DNA from: Cohnella fermenti | GTDB taxonomy: Bacteria; Bacillota; Bacilli; Paenibacillales; Paenibacillaceae | Assembly (NCBI RefSeq): GCF_004801405.1 | Contig: NZ_SSOB01000021.1 | Coordinates: 62,001-126,000 of the forward strand | DNA: 64,000 bases | Direction of reading: 5' to 3' | Shown here: positions 52,131-60,925 of the stretch, piece after piece | How the letters are laid out: the number at the start of each line of letters is the position of its first letter | Numbering within the stretch: the stretch's first letter is position 1 | Made by a program: the position numbers and the translations under genes | Notes under the pieces: generated by a model | What the model was told of the DNA's origin: nothing | Database searches by the model: none | The model's input: only the letters and a program-made list of their open reading frames with translations

Positions 52131-52985
52131 TCAACCCTTGATCCCGCCCGCCATAATGCCCTTGACGAACGACCTCTGCATCAGCAGGAAGAACACCGTG
52201 ATCGGCAAGCAGACGAGCAGCGTTCCTCCGAACACCAGGTCCCATTGGCCGATCTTGGACGAGCTGAACACGTACAGCTGGATCGGCAGCGTGTACATGG
52301 AATTGCGGTAGAGCACCACAAGCGGAGCGAGCAGGTCGTTCCATACGCTGACGCCGCGGACGATCATGACAATGCCCGTGATGGACTTCAGCAGCGGCAT
52401 GTAGATGAGCAGGTACGTGCGAAGCATCCCGCTGCCGTCGATCTGGGACGATTCCGCGAGCTCGCGGGGGATGGTCCTCATGAAGCCGACATACAGGAAG
52501 ATGACGAACGGCAGATACATCGCGGCATACACGAACGCAACGCCGAGGAAGCTGTTGATCAGCCCGAGCTGCTTCAGCAGTCCGACAAGCGGGACAATCG
52601 TGATCTGGAACGGCACCGAGATGAGTGCGACCAGGAGCGTGTACAGCCGATTCATGAAGCGGCTTCTCGGAATGACGATGCCGTAGGCGGCCAGCGACCC
52701 GAGGGAGACCAGCAGCGCAAGCGAGAGCACGAGCAGAATCAGGCTGTTCAAGAACGCCGTGGGAAAATGCAGCATCGCATAAGCCCGTCGAAGATTATCG
52801 AGAGTGATGGACTTTAGCGTCAGCGTGAACGGGTGGGTGGAGATCTCGTCGGCGTTCTTGATCGCGTTGTTCGCGATGTACCAGAACGGAAGAAGGTAGA
52901 ACAGCGTGATCGCCAGCATGACGACGTTGGCGAGCCGCTTCGGCTTGCGCAGCCGGGACGTTCGCGCCGTACGAAGGCTATTCAT
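52131..52985 (-). CDS. Carbohydrate ABC permease, MalG type
   Basis: 284 residues, six membrane helices, EAA loop LAESSQIDGSGMLRTYLLIY, ending FVKGIMAGGIKG. Its start overlaps the end of the partner permease gene by 8 bases. It is of the classical MalG group rather than the YtcP group seen in the other two importers here. Confidence 0.92.
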   Translation of the reverse strand: MNSLRTARTSRLRKPKRLANVVMLAITLFYLLPFWYIANNAIKNADEISTHPFTLTLKSITLDNLRRAYAMLHFPTAFLNSLILLVLSLALLVSLGSLAAYGIVIPRSRFMNRLYTLLVALISVPFQITIVPLVGLLKQLGLINSFLGVAFVYAAMYLPFVIFLYVGFMRTIPRELAESSQIDGSGMLRTYLLIYMPLLKSITGIVMIVRGVSVWNDLLAPLVVLYRNSMYTLPIQLYVFSSSKIGQWDLVFGGTLLVCLPITVFFLLMQRSFVKGIMAGGIKG

Positions 52986-53874
52986 CGGTGACCTCCTTCC
53001 TCCTCAGAGCGGTCAGCAGCGCCAGCGCAACGATCATCGTGATGACGGTGAGAATAACCGCGAGCGCCATCGCGTGGCCTTGCTGCATGCTTTTGAAGGC
53101 GTAGATGTAGACGGAGATCGCCATCGTCTGGGATGCGAAGCCCGGTCCGCCGCCGGTCAGAATAAACGGCAGATCGAAGATCGTCAGAATGCCGATGATC
53201 GAGAGCACGACATTGATCGTCACGGACTGGGCGATCATCGGCAGCGTCAAGCTCAGCAGCTGGCGCCGCCAGCCGACCCCGTCCATCTCGGCGGACTCGT
53301 AGATCTCCTTCGGAACCGTGCTCAGGCCGCCGAGGTAGATCAGCAGATAGAAGCCGACCGCATACCAGACGATGCTGAGGCTTAAGGCCGGCATGACCGT
53401 GGCCGTCTGGCCGATCCAGTCCTGCACCCAGTCGGGCTTGCCCAGCTTCTCGAACAAGTAGGCGAGCGGGCCGAACACCGGGTTGTAGATGACCTTCCAG
53501 ATGACGCCCACAACGACCATCGACAGAATGTTCGGCAAGTAGAGCACGACCTTGTAGAAGTTCGCGAGCCGCCCGACGTCGTAGATGACGACGGCGAGCA
53601 GCAGCGCGATGGCGTTGAGAACCGGCACGTACAGAACAATAAGGAACAGCGTGTTCGAGAGCATTCTCTTGAATTGGGGGGCCTCGATCACTTCCCGGAA
53701 GTTATCGAGACCGACGAAGCGGTAGTCGGGGCTGATGCCGTTCCAATCGGTCACGCTCAGCCGGAATGATTGAATGGCCGGATAGAGGAAGAAGAGCGCG
53801 ATCACGGCTAGGGCGGGCAGAACAAAGGCGGCTCCGGCAATCGTCATTCGATGGCGGACGTACCAACGGGTCAA
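52978..53874 (-). CDS. Carbohydrate ABC permease, MalF type
   Basis: 298 residues, six membrane helices; EAA loop IYESAEMDGVGWRRQLLSLT, then LPFILTGGGPGFASQTMAI, a conserved MalF-type segment. It lies 74 bases after the binding-protein gene. Confidence 0.92.
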   Translation of the reverse strand: MTRWYVRHRMTIAGAAFVLPALAVIALFFLYPAIQSFRLSVTDWNGISPDYRFVGLDNFREVIEAPQFKRMLSNTLFLIVLYVPVLNAIALLLAVVIYDVGRLANFYKVVLYLPNILSMVVVGVIWKVIYNPVFGPLAYLFEKLGKPDWVQDWIGQTATVMPALSLSIVWYAVGFYLLIYLGGLSTVPKEIYESAEMDGVGWRRQLLSLTLPMIAQSVTINVVLSIIGILTIFDLPFILTGGGPGFASQTMAISVYIYAFKSMQQGHAMALAVILTVITMIVALALLTALRRKEVTDE

Positions 53875-53948
53875 GCGGCCTCACCTCGCTGTCAGGACTT
53901 CAAGTCGCAGTCGGTTGCTTCCGGCATAGTTGCTTCCGGCATGGGTCA

Positions 53949-55295
53949 CTACTTCTTCATGGCTTGCTCATACGTCGTCTGGGTGAACTCCGCAGCCTGC
54001 TCGGGCGTCAATTCGCCGGTCAGCACCCGCTGGAACGTCTGCACCAGCGTCGCCTGAACCTCGGACGGCAGGAACTCGAACCAGAGCGGCCCCGTCTTGC
54101 TGTAGGACTTCAGATCGTCGATGTAGCTCGTCACGAGCGGGTCGATCTTCACCTTCGCCGGGTCCGGGTTCACCGTCATCGGGACATTGCCCTTCTTGTT
54201 CTGGTAGATGTAGAACCCTTCGTCGTTAATCATGAAGTCGAGCAGCTTAAGCGCGGCGTCCTTATGCTTGCCTTCAGCGACCGCGAAGCCGGTCTCCGTC
54301 GCCACGACCGGGACGCGCTCCTGACCTTCGACGTTCCACGGCGGCATCATCACGCCGGTTCCGAAGTCGCTGCTGAGCATCGTGCCGGCGAGCCAGACGC
54401 CGCTGAACGACATCGCCGCCTTGCCTTGCAGGAATTCGTCGTTCGCCTGGCTGTATTGCAGGCTCGTCACGCCCTTGATCAGATAGTCCTTGTCGAATAG
54501 CGTTTTGAACTTGCCGTAGATATCCGCATATTCCGGCGTGTTGAAGTTGAACGTGCCTTCCGCGATCTTCTTGACGGCGTCGGGGTCCTTGCCGATGACG
54601 TTCGTCGCGAAGCCGTTGCTCCATACCGTGTTGTTCACCGTGCCGTCGGCCCCCGCGACGATCAGCGGCGTAATGCCGGCGGCCTTCAGCTTCTCGCACA
54701 CGGCGAGGAACTGCTCCCAGTTCTGCGGCAGCTCGGCGATGCCCGCCTTCTCGAACAACTGCTTGTTGTAGAAGATCAGCGTCGTCGACAAGCCGCCCGC
54801 GATGCCGAACAGCTTACCCGTGCTGGAGGTGAAGACGGGCTTAAGCCCTTCGATCGTATTGTTCGCGGCTGCCGTATCCGACAGGTCGACCAAGAGGCCG
54901 TTGTCGGCCAGTTGGGCGCCGAAGGTGCCGCCGTCGATCGTCATGAAGTCCGGCAGCGAATTCGCCGCCGCCTTCGGCTGCAGGTATTCCGCGTTCGTGT
55001 CGTTGGGCACCTGGGAGAAGTCCACCTTGATGTTCGGGTACTTCTCGGTGAAGCGATCCATGATCTCCTGCGCGGCGTCGATCCAGTCCGAGCTCATGAG
55101 CGACACGGTGAGCGTAACCTTCTCTTCCTTCGCCGGCTCCTGCGACGCCGATGCGCCCGATGCGGGAGCGCTGCCCGAAGGCGATTCGGCCGCGTTCCCG
55201 TTCTCTCCGTTATTGCCTCCGCAACCGTACAGCACCGTACCGAGAAGACCCGACATCGCGACAACGGCCATCGTCTTGCTTCGCTTGGCTGCCAT
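53949..55295 (-). CDS. Extracellular solute-binding lipoprotein, third importer
   Basis: 448 residues from ATG 55295, with AAGGGGG about 7 bases upstream; the frame open to 55340 is not used. Lipobox LYGC, then a Gly/Asn/Ala/Ser linker. It is a family-1 binding fold of usual size (smaller than the two LplA-like ones). First gene of the nine-gene minus-strand operon, divergent from its sensor kinase. Confidence 0.92.
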   Translation of the reverse strand: MAAKRSKTMAVVAMSGLLGTVLYGCGGNNGENGNAAESPSGSAPASGASASQEPAKEEKVTLTVSLMSSDWIDAAQEIMDRFTEKYPNIKVDFSQVPNDTNAEYLQPKAAANSLPDFMTIDGGTFGAQLADNGLLVDLSDTAAANNTIEGLKPVFTSSTGKLFGIAGGLSTTLIFYNKQLFEKAGIAELPQNWEQFLAVCEKLKAAGITPLIVAGADGTVNNTVWSNGFATNVIGKDPDAVKKIAEGTFNFNTPEYADIYGKFKTLFDKDYLIKGVTSLQYSQANDEFLQGKAAMSFSGVWLAGTMLSSDFGTGVMMPPWNVEGQERVPVVATETGFAVAEGKHKDAALKLLDFMINDEGFYIYQNKKGNVPMTVNPDPAKVKIDPLVTSYIDDLKSYSKTGPLWFEFLPSEVQATLVQTFQRVLTGELTPEQAAEFTQTTYEQAMKK

Positions 55296-55476
55296 CCATT
55301 TTCCCCCTTGTAGGTTTGGCTTACCGAGAATATAGCACATCCCCGAACGGCCAATAAGGCAACAAAATTCATATACCGTCTCATATCTTCACAACTTCGC
55401 CACAGACGCCTCCCCATCCCCGGAGTTACATGTTATATTTAGTTACATAACCTCCGACAGGCGGTGAGTTCCCGGC
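55296..55476. promoter_or_regulatory. Divergent promoter region with two GTTACAT direct repeats
   Basis: 181 bp between the binding-protein gene and the kinase gene. GTTACAT occurs at 55425-55431 and 55442-55448, a 17-bp step, close to the kinase gene. No CTTTCA array and no 16-bp dyad is present, so this system has its own signals. Confidence 0.45.
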
Positions 55477-57333
55477 ATGCCCGTTCGCTCATACGTCCGC
55501 AACCTGAGCATTCGCTCGAAGCTGATTCTGTCGATTTACAGCTCCATCCTTCTTATCTCTGGAAGCCTCGGCTACTTCTCTTACAAGATCAACGTCGACA
55601 ACGTCGTCAACAAGGTCGGCATCGCCAATCAAGCGACCGTCCGTCAAGTCAACAGCAACATCGACTTCCTGCAGCACGAGATCGACGATATCTCCATGCA
55701 GCTTGAGCTCCACAATCTGGTGCAATCGTTCCTCAAGAACCCGGACGGCTCCCTGTATGCGGATAAATCCCTGATGTTCACCCTCAGCCTGATCGCAACG
55801 AAGAGCTACATCAACCTGATGATTCTGTACGACCTGAACGACAGCCGGATTCCGTATCACAAGAGCAACGACGGAAGCAACGGGATCTATTCATTCAGCG
55901 ACTTCGCCCGCAGCTCCGCCTACGCGAATATCCTGCGGTTGAAGGGCAAGCCGTACTGGTTCCCCGCCGACGAGGCGGACCTGATCCAGAACAACAAGTA
56001 CCCCAAGCTCGCGATGGGGCGGATGGTGCGGGACCTGGAGGACTTCCATGACATCGGGCTGCTGATCATGGCCATCAACGAGAAGCATCTGCGGGACCTG
56101 TACGCGGACAATCTTCAAGGCAACGACAGCAGCGTGGCGATCGTGGACGAGGAGGGACGCCTTCTCTCCAGCGGCGGTCCGGCGTTCTACCTTGAGGGCG
56201 ACTCTTCATCGCGCTATATCAAGGAAGCCGGGCGGAGAAGCGAAGGCTCCCTGCAGGAGACGATCGGCGGCCGGGAGCTGCTTATCAACTACATAAGCAG
56301 CAACGAGATGGGGTGGACGATCTATTACGCGGTTCCGATGGCTTCGCTGACCAAGGAAGTCAACGGCATCCGGATGCTGACGATTGTCGTCGTGCTGGCC
56401 GTGCTGCTGCTGCTCCTGCCCTTGATGCTCGTTCTGTCCTCGCTGCTGACAGCGCCGATCAAGCGGCTGCTCGGGTCGATGAAGAAGTTCCAGGAGGGCA
56501 ACTTCGAGGAACGGGTCGAGGTGCTCGGCGGCGACGAGATCGGGCAGCTCGGGTCGGGGTACAACCAGATGGTCGCGAACATCAAGGAGCTGATCGACAA
56601 CATGTACGTGCTGCAGATTCGGGAGAGGGAGGCGGAGCTGAACGCGCTGCAGGCGCAGATCAACCCTCACTTCCTGTACAACACGCTGGATATTATTTTC
56701 TGGAAGTCGCAGGCGTCCGGCGACCGCGAGCTGGCCCGCATGGTGTTCTCGCTGTCGAAGTTCTTCCGATTGAGCCTGAATCGCGGGGAGGGGATGACGA
56801 CGGTCGCGAGGGAGAAGGAGCTGATCGAGCACTACCTGCTGCTCCAGCAGATGAGGTTCAAGCAGAAGCTGGCGTACGAGGTCGAGATCGAAGACGATCT
56901 GCTGCCGTGCGCGATTCCGAAGCTGATCCTGCAACCCTTCGTGGAAAACGCCATTGTACACGGATTGGAGCCCCAGAAGTGCGGAGGGAGAATCCGGGTA
57001 TCCGGCGGCCGAATCGGCGGACGCTTCGGAACGCGAATCCGGTTCGTCGTCAGCGACGACGGCGCCGGCATGGACGAGGAGACGCTTCGCCGGCTGTTCG
57101 AGCCCCCGCCTTCGCCGCCCTCCTCATCTGCCGACAACGACAACGAATTGTCCGGGAGCGGAGGCTATGCGGTCCGCAACGTCAATGAACGCCTTCGCCT
57201 TATCTACGGAGAGGACTATCGGTTAAGCTTCTCGAGCATTGTGAATTCGGGAACCCAGGTGGAGCTTGAAGTGCCCCTGCGAACGGTTCCGGACCAAGGG
57301 AGGAATTCCGATGATCAAGCTGCTCATCGTTGA
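55477..57333 (+). CDS. Sensor histidine kinase, YesM type
   Basis: 618 residues, GGCGGTGAG before the ATG. Membrane helix at about 15-35, extracellular Cache-like sensor of ~260 residues, second helix at about 300-325 (LTIVVVLAVLLLLLPLML), HAMP, then the His_kinase block NALQAQINPHFLYNTLDIIF and an ATPase domain with FVENAIVHGLEP and SDDGAGMD. The last 23 bases overlap the regulator gene. It is divergent from the importer operon it should sense for. Confidence 0.93.
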   Translation: MPVRSYVRNLSIRSKLILSIYSSILLISGSLGYFSYKINVDNVVNKVGIANQATVRQVNSNIDFLQHEIDDISMQLELHNLVQSFLKNPDGSLYADKSLMFTLSLIATKSYINLMILYDLNDSRIPYHKSNDGSNGIYSFSDFARSSAYANILRLKGKPYWFPADEADLIQNNKYPKLAMGRMVRDLEDFHDIGLLIMAINEKHLRDLYADNLQGNDSSVAIVDEEGRLLSSGGPAFYLEGDSSSRYIKEAGRRSEGSLQETIGGRELLINYISSNEMGWTIYYAVPMASLTKEVNGIRMLTIVVVLAVLLLLLPLMLVLSSLLTAPIKRLLGSMKKFQEGNFEERVEVLGGDEIGQLGSGYNQMVANIKELIDNMYVLQIREREAELNALQAQINPHFLYNTLDIIFWKSQASGDRELARMVFSLSKFFRLSLNRGEGMTTVAREKELIEHYLLLQQMRFKQKLAYEVEIEDDLLPCAIPKLILQPFVENAIVHGLEPQKCGGRIRVSGGRIGGRFGTRIRFVVSDDGAGMDEETLRRLFEPPPSPPSSSADNDNELSGSGGYAVRNVNERLRLIYGEDYRLSFSSIVNSGTQVELEVPLRTVPDQGRNSDDQAAHR

Positions 57334-58915
57334 CGACGAGGAAGAGATTCGCCGGGGAATCCGGAATCTGATCGATTGGCCGGCCAACGGCATTGAAGTA
57401 TGCGGGGAGGCGGGGGACGGCGGGCAAGCGCTCCAGGCGATCGATCAGCGCCGTCCGGATATCGTCCTGCTCGACATCCGGATGCCGGAGATGAGCGGCC
57501 TGGAGGTGGCGCGGACGATGCGGGAACGCAAGCTGGCCGCGAGGCCGATCATTCTGAGCGGCTACGACGACTTCTCCTTCGCCCGGCAAGCGATGGCGTG
57601 CGGGGTGTCGGACTACCTGCTGAAGCCCTGCCTGCCCGAGGACATTCTCGGAACCGTGCTCAAGCTGAAGCTGGAGATCGAGAGCGACCGCCTCGAGTCG
57701 GAGCGCCGGCAGGCGCTGCAGGCGAAGCTGAACGAGAGCCTCCCGCTGCTGCGGGAGAAGCGGCTCTCCGATTGGCTGCGCGGAGAAGCAGGCGCCGCCT
57801 CTCCGCTGCCCGAATGGCCGGGGACGGGCGGCATCCCGTCTGCCGATTGCCGGTGGATCGCGGCGATCGTGCGGATGGACGAAGGCTGGCCGTCCGGCGC
57901 GGAATCGCCGCTCGAGCCGGGCAACGAGAAGCTCGGGCCGATCGTTCGTCAGGGGGTCGCGGCAGCGCTTGCGGCCGGCCGGGCGAACGTTGCGGTCATC
58001 GACGACCGCGACGGCATGGCGGTTCTGGCGGCGCTCGGGCCGGGCCGGGACAAGATCGATCACGTTCGTTCCCTGACGGAGCTGAAGAACGACATTCAGG
58101 CGCTGCACGGCTTCACGGTATCGATCGGCATCGGCACCGCCTGTTCGGGAATCGCGGGGCTGCGCCGCTCCTATGAGGAAGCCGTCCAGGCGATCGAGGG
58201 TCGCTTCCTGACCGGCGGCGGCTCCGTCCTGACGTTCAAGCCGTCCGACCTGTCCCGCTCTCCGCTTCCGGAATACCCCGCCGAAGCGGAGAAGCAGCTC
58301 CTCGCCGCGATCCGCTCCGGCCGAACCGCTCCGGTGGAAGCCGCCCTGGACACCTTCTTCGCATCGCTGCAGCCCGGCCCCGCCTCGCGGGAGCGCGTGG
58401 CGAAGTGCTGCACCGCCCTGCTCATGTCCTTGTATCGGCTGTGCATCGAGACAAGAACGGACCCGGACGGCATCTTCGGCCCGCGCATGTCGTCGATCGA
58501 CCGAATTCTGAAGCTGCAGACGCTCGGGCAGATGAAGAGCGTCGTCCGGCACGCCGCCATCTCCCTTCGCGACAAGCTGAGCGCCAAGCAGAGCGGGCAC
58601 AAGACGATCGAGCAGGCGCTGCGCTTCATCCACGACAACTACGACAAGGAGCTGAGCCTCGAGCTCGTCTCCAGCCATCTCTACGTGAACGCCAACTACT
58701 TCTGCCTGCTCTTCAAGCAGCATATGGGCGTGGGCTTCATCGACTACGTTCACCGCGTCCGGATCGAGCGGGCCTGCGAAGGCATGCGCGACTTCCCGTA
58801 CAAGACCTACGAGATCGCCGCCAAGGTCGGCTATTCCAACGAGAAGTACTTCTGCCGCATCTTCAAGCAAGTGACCGGCATGACGCCTTCCCAATACCGC
58901 GCCAGCGTAAGCTAG
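57311..58915 (+). CDS. AraC-type response regulator, YesN type
   Basis: 534 residues from ATG 57311 (GGGAGGAA upstream). Receiver: IVDDEEEIR, phospho-acceptor Asp in IVLLDIRMPEMSG, PIILSGYDDF and YLLKPCLPED. The middle linker contains a degenerate GGDEF-like piece (TVSIGIGTACSG). The AraC domain at about 435-530 has LSLELVSSHLYVNANYFCLL, then NEKYFCRIFKQVTGMTPSQY. It overlaps the kinase and should activate the operon at 44927-55295. Confidence 0.93.
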   Translation: MIKLLIVDDEEEIRRGIRNLIDWPANGIEVCGEAGDGGQALQAIDQRRPDIVLLDIRMPEMSGLEVARTMRERKLAARPIILSGYDDFSFARQAMACGVSDYLLKPCLPEDILGTVLKLKLEIESDRLESERRQALQAKLNESLPLLREKRLSDWLRGEAGAASPLPEWPGTGGIPSADCRWIAAIVRMDEGWPSGAESPLEPGNEKLGPIVRQGVAAALAAGRANVAVIDDRDGMAVLAALGPGRDKIDHVRSLTELKNDIQALHGFTVSIGIGTACSGIAGLRRSYEEAVQAIEGRFLTGGGSVLTFKPSDLSRSPLPEYPAEAEKQLLAAIRSGRTAPVEAALDTFFASLQPGPASRERVAKCCTALLMSLYRLCIETRTDPDGIFGPRMSSIDRILKLQTLGQMKSVVRHAAISLRDKLSAKQSGHKTIEQALRFIHDNYDKELSLELVSSHLYVNANYFCLLFKQHMGVGFIDYVHRVRIERACEGMRDFPYKTYEIAAKVGYSNEKYFCRIFKQVTGMTPSQYRASVS

Positions 58916-59008
58916 GCGCGGGCAATGCTGCCAGGTTGGTATAACGCAGACAGCCAGGCGATTCCCATATTAGTACATCTAGCGCGAACAACCTCCCCTT
59001 TCCGCGCA

Positions 59009-59042
59009 TTATGCCTCTTCTCCCCTTGGATCAGGAACCTCT
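59009..59042 (+). repeat. 34-bp dispersed repeat, right copy
   Basis: Exact inverted copy of 44841-44874, in the gap that follows the response regulator gene. CCTTATCCTGAACGA lies 36 bases further right, matching a piece beside the left copy at a slightly different distance. Confidence 0.8.
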
Positions 59043-59168
59043 CCTCCCCGGCTCAGTGCTCTCCGCTCCGGCTCAGCCTTATCCTGAACGAGTGGGAGAA
59101 GAGCCATAATGCCGGCAGAGCGGATAGGGTGCTGGGAGAGGAGGCAACAACGCATGTTGGGTTAGGCC

Positions 59169-59588
59169 CTAGCCCCCGCCCGCTCGGCGACGGCGGCGCA
59201 GGAGCCATGCGGCCAGCTCGGCGACAAGGCCGACTGCGAAGCCGATGGCGGCCAGCTCCATGAACGCGAGGATGCCGATCAGATCCTCCCAGCCGCCCGC
59301 CTCCTTCCGCGAGTAGACAAGCATGGCGAGCAGACCCGCCAGCGTCCCCGCCGTGAATGCCAGCCAGAGCAGCCTTGCGCCAAGCCACCCCGCCAAGGCC
59401 GCGACCAGCGAGAGCGCGGCGGCGAGCAGCACGAAGCGGAACGCATGAACGAAGCGGAATGCCTGCCCCAGAACACCGAAGCGAATCGCCAGCAGCAGCA
59501 CCGCGAACAGCGCGAACTCGCACGCCCCCCAGATCGCCCATTGGCCGCTGCGAGCGGCCGGCACCGCGAATTTGCGTCTCGTCGCCAT
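59169..59588 (-). CDS. Small hypothetical membrane protein
   Basis: 139 residues, not recognised. Four hydrophobic segments (around WGACEFALFAVLLLAIRFGV, FVLLAAALSLVAALAGWLGA, LWLAFTAGTLAGLLAMLVYS and LAFMELAAIGFAVGLVAELA) and a basic tail of five Arg in a row. GGAGGAGG stands before ATG 59588. It is alone and convergent with the regulator gene. Confidence 0.75.
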   Translation of the reverse strand: MATRRKFAVPAARSGQWAIWGACEFALFAVLLLAIRFGVLGQAFRFVHAFRFVLLAAALSLVAALAGWLGARLLWLAFTAGTLAGLLAMLVYSRKEAGGWEDLIGILAFMELAAIGFAVGLVAELAAWLLRRRRRAGGG

Positions 59589-59717
59589 CGTCCCATCCTC
59601 CTCCTAAGAGCCTGTTCCGTTCGAATTCCGTCATTTTGCACAGCATCCGGTCGATTCCTGATTATTGTAGCACAGCATGGGGGGGGAACTGGAAGAATGC
59701 CGGGCCTGCGGGGGCGG

Positions 59718-59751
59718 TTGACATTTAGCTGACATCTTGATCCTGTATATT
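59718..59751 (+). promoter_or_regulatory. OmpR-type direct-repeat operator and promoter of the leader peptide gene
   Basis: Heptamers TTGACAT (59718), CTGACAT (59729) and the weaker ATCCTGT (59740), each separated by 4 bases (11-bp period), followed by -10-like TATATT at 59746-59751. OmpR/PhoP-class regulators bind heptamers spaced in this way, and such a regulator is encoded at 60217. Confidence 0.55.
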
Positions 59752-59796
59752 CAAGGTGCGAACGTTGCGATATTTTGAGGTTAGGAGGTTGGGAGA

Positions 59797-59979
59797 ATGA
59801 GTTCGGAGAACGAGAACAATGGCGCCCAGAACCGGTTGTCCGAGTCCGAGTTGAACCAAGTAGCGGGAGGCAGCCTTCTCGGTTCGATCGGTTTGAACGG
59901 CAAAATCGACAAGGGCAGCGGCACGAGCGAGAAGCCGCCTTTCACGACACTGCCGATCGATATTAAGCCATCGGAGTAA
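59797..59979 (+). CDS. 60-residue double-glycine leader peptide (candidate bacteriocin/signal precursor)
   Basis: The residues RLSESELNQVAGG (13-25) match the double-glycine leader of class II bacteriocins and peptide pheromones: an acidic amphipathic helix with hydrophobic positions and GG. Cleavage after Gly25 would release a 35-residue product, starting SLLGSIGLNGKIDKGSG and ending FTTLPIDIKPSE. It has no Cys, so neither a lanthipeptide nor a disulfide-bonded bacteriocin is expected. AGGAGG lies 8-10 bases before the ATG and a promoter-like region stands further up. No peptidase-type exporter is in view; the MFS exporter nearby cannot cut leaders. It could instead be a Nif11-like or other modified peptide, or simply a small protein. 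Confidence 0.65.
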   Translation: MSSENENNGAQNRLSESELNQVAGGSLLGSIGLNGKIDKGSGTSEKPPFTTLPIDIKPSE

Positions 59980-60216
59980 GCTCGAACGCGGCGGCGGGGG
60001 CCGAACCGATTCCGTCCGGTTCATCCTGCGTCTCCGCCGCAGCTTCGGCTGCGTTGTCCCCGCCGCCGTCCAACCCATCGGACCGCGTTGCCCCGAACGT
60101 CCCCCTCCCGCCTTGTTCCCGAGTTCAATGCACCCCGAGTCGAATAAAGACGCCGATGTCGGCGGACATGACGATCGGTCCGCCCTGCAAACCATATAAG
60201 AAAGGATAGTCCGGCT
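59980..60216. other. Intergenic region with short hairpins
   Basis: No gene seen. A perfect CGCAGC-TTCG-GCTGCG hairpin lies at 60038-60053 and a weaker GAACCG/CGGTTC one just before it. Neither has a T-tract. The promoter of the response regulator gene is presumably near 60140-60190. Confidence 0.4.
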
Positions 60217-60921
60217 GTGAAGAAAATCCTGATTGTCGAAGACGATGTATCGATCTCCATGGTGTTGAAGGCATTCCTGGCCAAGGCCGGCTACGAGACC
60301 CTGCAAGCCTATGAGGGCGGACAAGCGTTGACGCTGTTCGACACGTCGAATCCGTCGCTTGTCCTGCTCGACGTTATGCTGCCCGACGTGGACGGCTGGG
60401 CGATTCTGCGGCAGATTCGCCGACAAAGTGCCTGCCCGGTTATTATGCTGACCTCGCTCGACGATATCGACAGCCGGTTGGAGGGTCTCCGCGGCGGCGC
60501 CGACGATTATATCGGCAAGCCGTTTGTCGGAGACGAGGTGGTTGCCCGCGTCCAGGCGGTGCTGAGACGGCTGCCTCAAGTCGTGACCAAGAACACGACC
60601 ACCATCGGCAGGCTGACCATCGACTACTCCTCGCGGGAAGTGTGGCTTCAGGGAAGACGGGTGGCGCTGACGCCGCGGGACCTGGACCTGCTTCTGTTCC
60701 TGGCAAGCCATCCGAACCTGACGTTCGACCGCGAGCAGCTTATTCACTTTGTCTGGGGCGCCGATTACGAGGGCAGCGACAGAGCGGTCGACCTCGCCGT
60801 CAAGCGAATCCGTCAGGCGCTGGCCGGCTGCACGGAGGATGAAGGGGAGATCGTGACGTTCCGGCGGGTCGGGTATCAATTCCGCGTCAAGACCAATTCC
60901 ATGTACGTATCGGGAGGCTAA
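60217..60921 (+). CDS. OmpR/PhoB-family response regulator
   Basis: 234 residues from GTG 60217. Receiver with acidic pair VEDDVS, phospho-acceptor Asp in LVLLDVMLPDVDG, Thr in VIMLTS and Lys in YIGKPF. The winged-helix output domain carries VALTPRDLDLLLFLASHPNL, then DRAVDLAVKRIRQAL and VTFRRVGYQFRV. Next come an exporter (4 bases on) and a sensor kinase, the standard order of a resistance or peptide-sensing unit. The direct-repeat operator at 59718 is a likely target. Confidence 0.92.
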   Translation: MKKILIVEDDVSISMVLKAFLAKAGYETLQAYEGGQALTLFDTSNPSLVLLDVMLPDVDGWAILRQIRRQSACPVIMLTSLDDIDSRLEGLRGGADDYIGKPFVGDEVVARVQAVLRRLPQVVTKNTTTIGRLTIDYSSREVWLQGRRVALTPRDLDLLLFLASHPNLTFDREQLIHFVWGADYEGSDRAVDLAVKRIRQALAGCTEDEGEIVTFRRVGYQFRVKTNSMYVSGG

Positions 60922-60925
60922 CTGC

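Noticed and set aside
57200..58894. 564-residue minus-strand frame opposite the response regulator
   Set aside because: Antisense shadow; the plus strand carries intact receiver and AraC motifs.
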